Shown in pieces: positions 63,623-64,000 of a stretch of DNA of 64,000 nucleotides. Source of the DNA: Bog-473 sp963807675. Its GTDB lineage: Bacteria > Actinomycetota > Acidimicrobiia > Acidimicrobiales > RAAP-2. The stretch spans positions 34,141 to 98,140 of the forward strand of contig CAWECP010000005.1 in assembly GCA_963807675.1 (NCBI GenBank), read 5' to 3'. Position numbers and translations under genes: made by a program. Positions within the stretch are counted from its first letter, which is position 1. The number at the start of each line of letters is the position of its first letter. Under the pieces are notes generated by a model. That model did not search any database, was not told the DNA's origin, and saw only the letters and a list, made by a program, of their open reading frames with translations.

Positions 63623-64000
63623 GAACGCGCGCCATAAGGCGTCGGCCAATGGATCGAATGACAGATTCGGATGGTGCCCCTGAGAACTTCCGAGACGCTG
63701 CCGGTCCTGGATGTCCACAACTGTCACATAAAGCGATTACATGGGATGGGGTCGCCCCCCTGTGCCCCAATCGGGCCGGATCTGGTCGGTGAACGCTGGC
63801 AAGCACAGCTCCCGGACTTCGTGACGTGACACGCAAGACATAGCCTCGAGGGATGCGCTTCAACCGTGCCAATCCCAACAGAGAATGTCGGATCGATCCT
63901 CATAGGGTGTGCACTGAACTGTGCATGAGGGTGTGCATAGCGCACCGACCTGCAGCTTTGCGCGTTTGCGCCGCCAAACGGGGCGGTCTGTCTGCGAACC
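63623..64000. other. Terminal ~380 bases with no supported gene
   Basis: No frame has coding style. Three copies of the heptamer (G/C)TGTGCA lie at 63907-63913, 63919-63925 and 63931-63937, at a 12-bp step, all in the same orientation; they could be a regulatory direct repeat. Confidence 0.35.

Overview
This 64 kb window comes from a high-GC actinobacterium. Many GTG starts, F420-type luciferase-like oxidoreductases, a CysM-CysO-Mec cysteine pathway, a HadAB-like dehydratase pair and a DosR/DosS-like two-component system all point to Actinomycetota. The secreted proteins with repeated SDGGVFNFG-type units make me favour an Acidimicrobiia-like lineage; that last step is recall and inference, not proof.

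Layout. Positions 1-5953 hold two paralogous secreted FG-GAP/repeat proteins in opposite orientation around a polytopic membrane protein. From 6.2 to 15.4 kb lies a surface-glycan block: methyltransferases, two GT4-like glycosyltransferases, a Wzm/Wzt-type ABC exporter and a ClpP gene, mostly one minus-strand operon with GTGA overlaps. A tRNA-Leu and a large membrane protein follow. From 17.6 to 40.5 kb is a mixed metabolic region: glycerate kinase, SDRs, two LLM-class oxidoreductases, an alpha/beta hydrolase, a sulfatase, P450, nitroreductase, a MaoC/HadAB pair, RNase PH and RdgB, a VOC protein, a FAD oxidoreductase, a Fic/Doc-like pair and a GspE/PilB ATPase. From 40.6 to 43.5 kb are cysM-cysO-mec, then divergent smpB and the tmRNA gene. 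A minus-strand HNH gene runs into the tmRNA 3' end.

The most interesting part is 44.4-60.7 kb, a compact DosR/DevR-like dormancy or hypoxia locus. It encodes a DevR-like response regulator whose key residues match DosR with an offset of one, and a divergent DevS-like kinase with a single GAF domain. It also holds three universal stress proteins, a two-CBS-domain protein (HRP1-like), two PPOX-type flavin proteins, a GNAT protein, a zinc alcohol dehydrogenase, phosphoketolase, acetate kinase and a WS/DGAT (triacylglycerol synthase) gene. Nearly every transcription unit is preceded by a GGGA-N6-TCCC inverted repeat, the geometry of the mycobacterial DosR box, often as two copies about 22 bp apart. 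A phosphoketolase-acetate kinase pair (acetyl-phosphate to ATP) plus an alcohol dehydrogenase (NADH reoxidation) suggests an oxygen-limitation ATP module. The WS/DGAT gene is broken by an IS1634-like element and by older damage.

Several otherwise intact genes, including smpB, rdgB and ackA, carry single-base frameshifts. Because some are housekeeping genes, sequence error is at least as likely as real decay, and such genes are given over their full corrected span.
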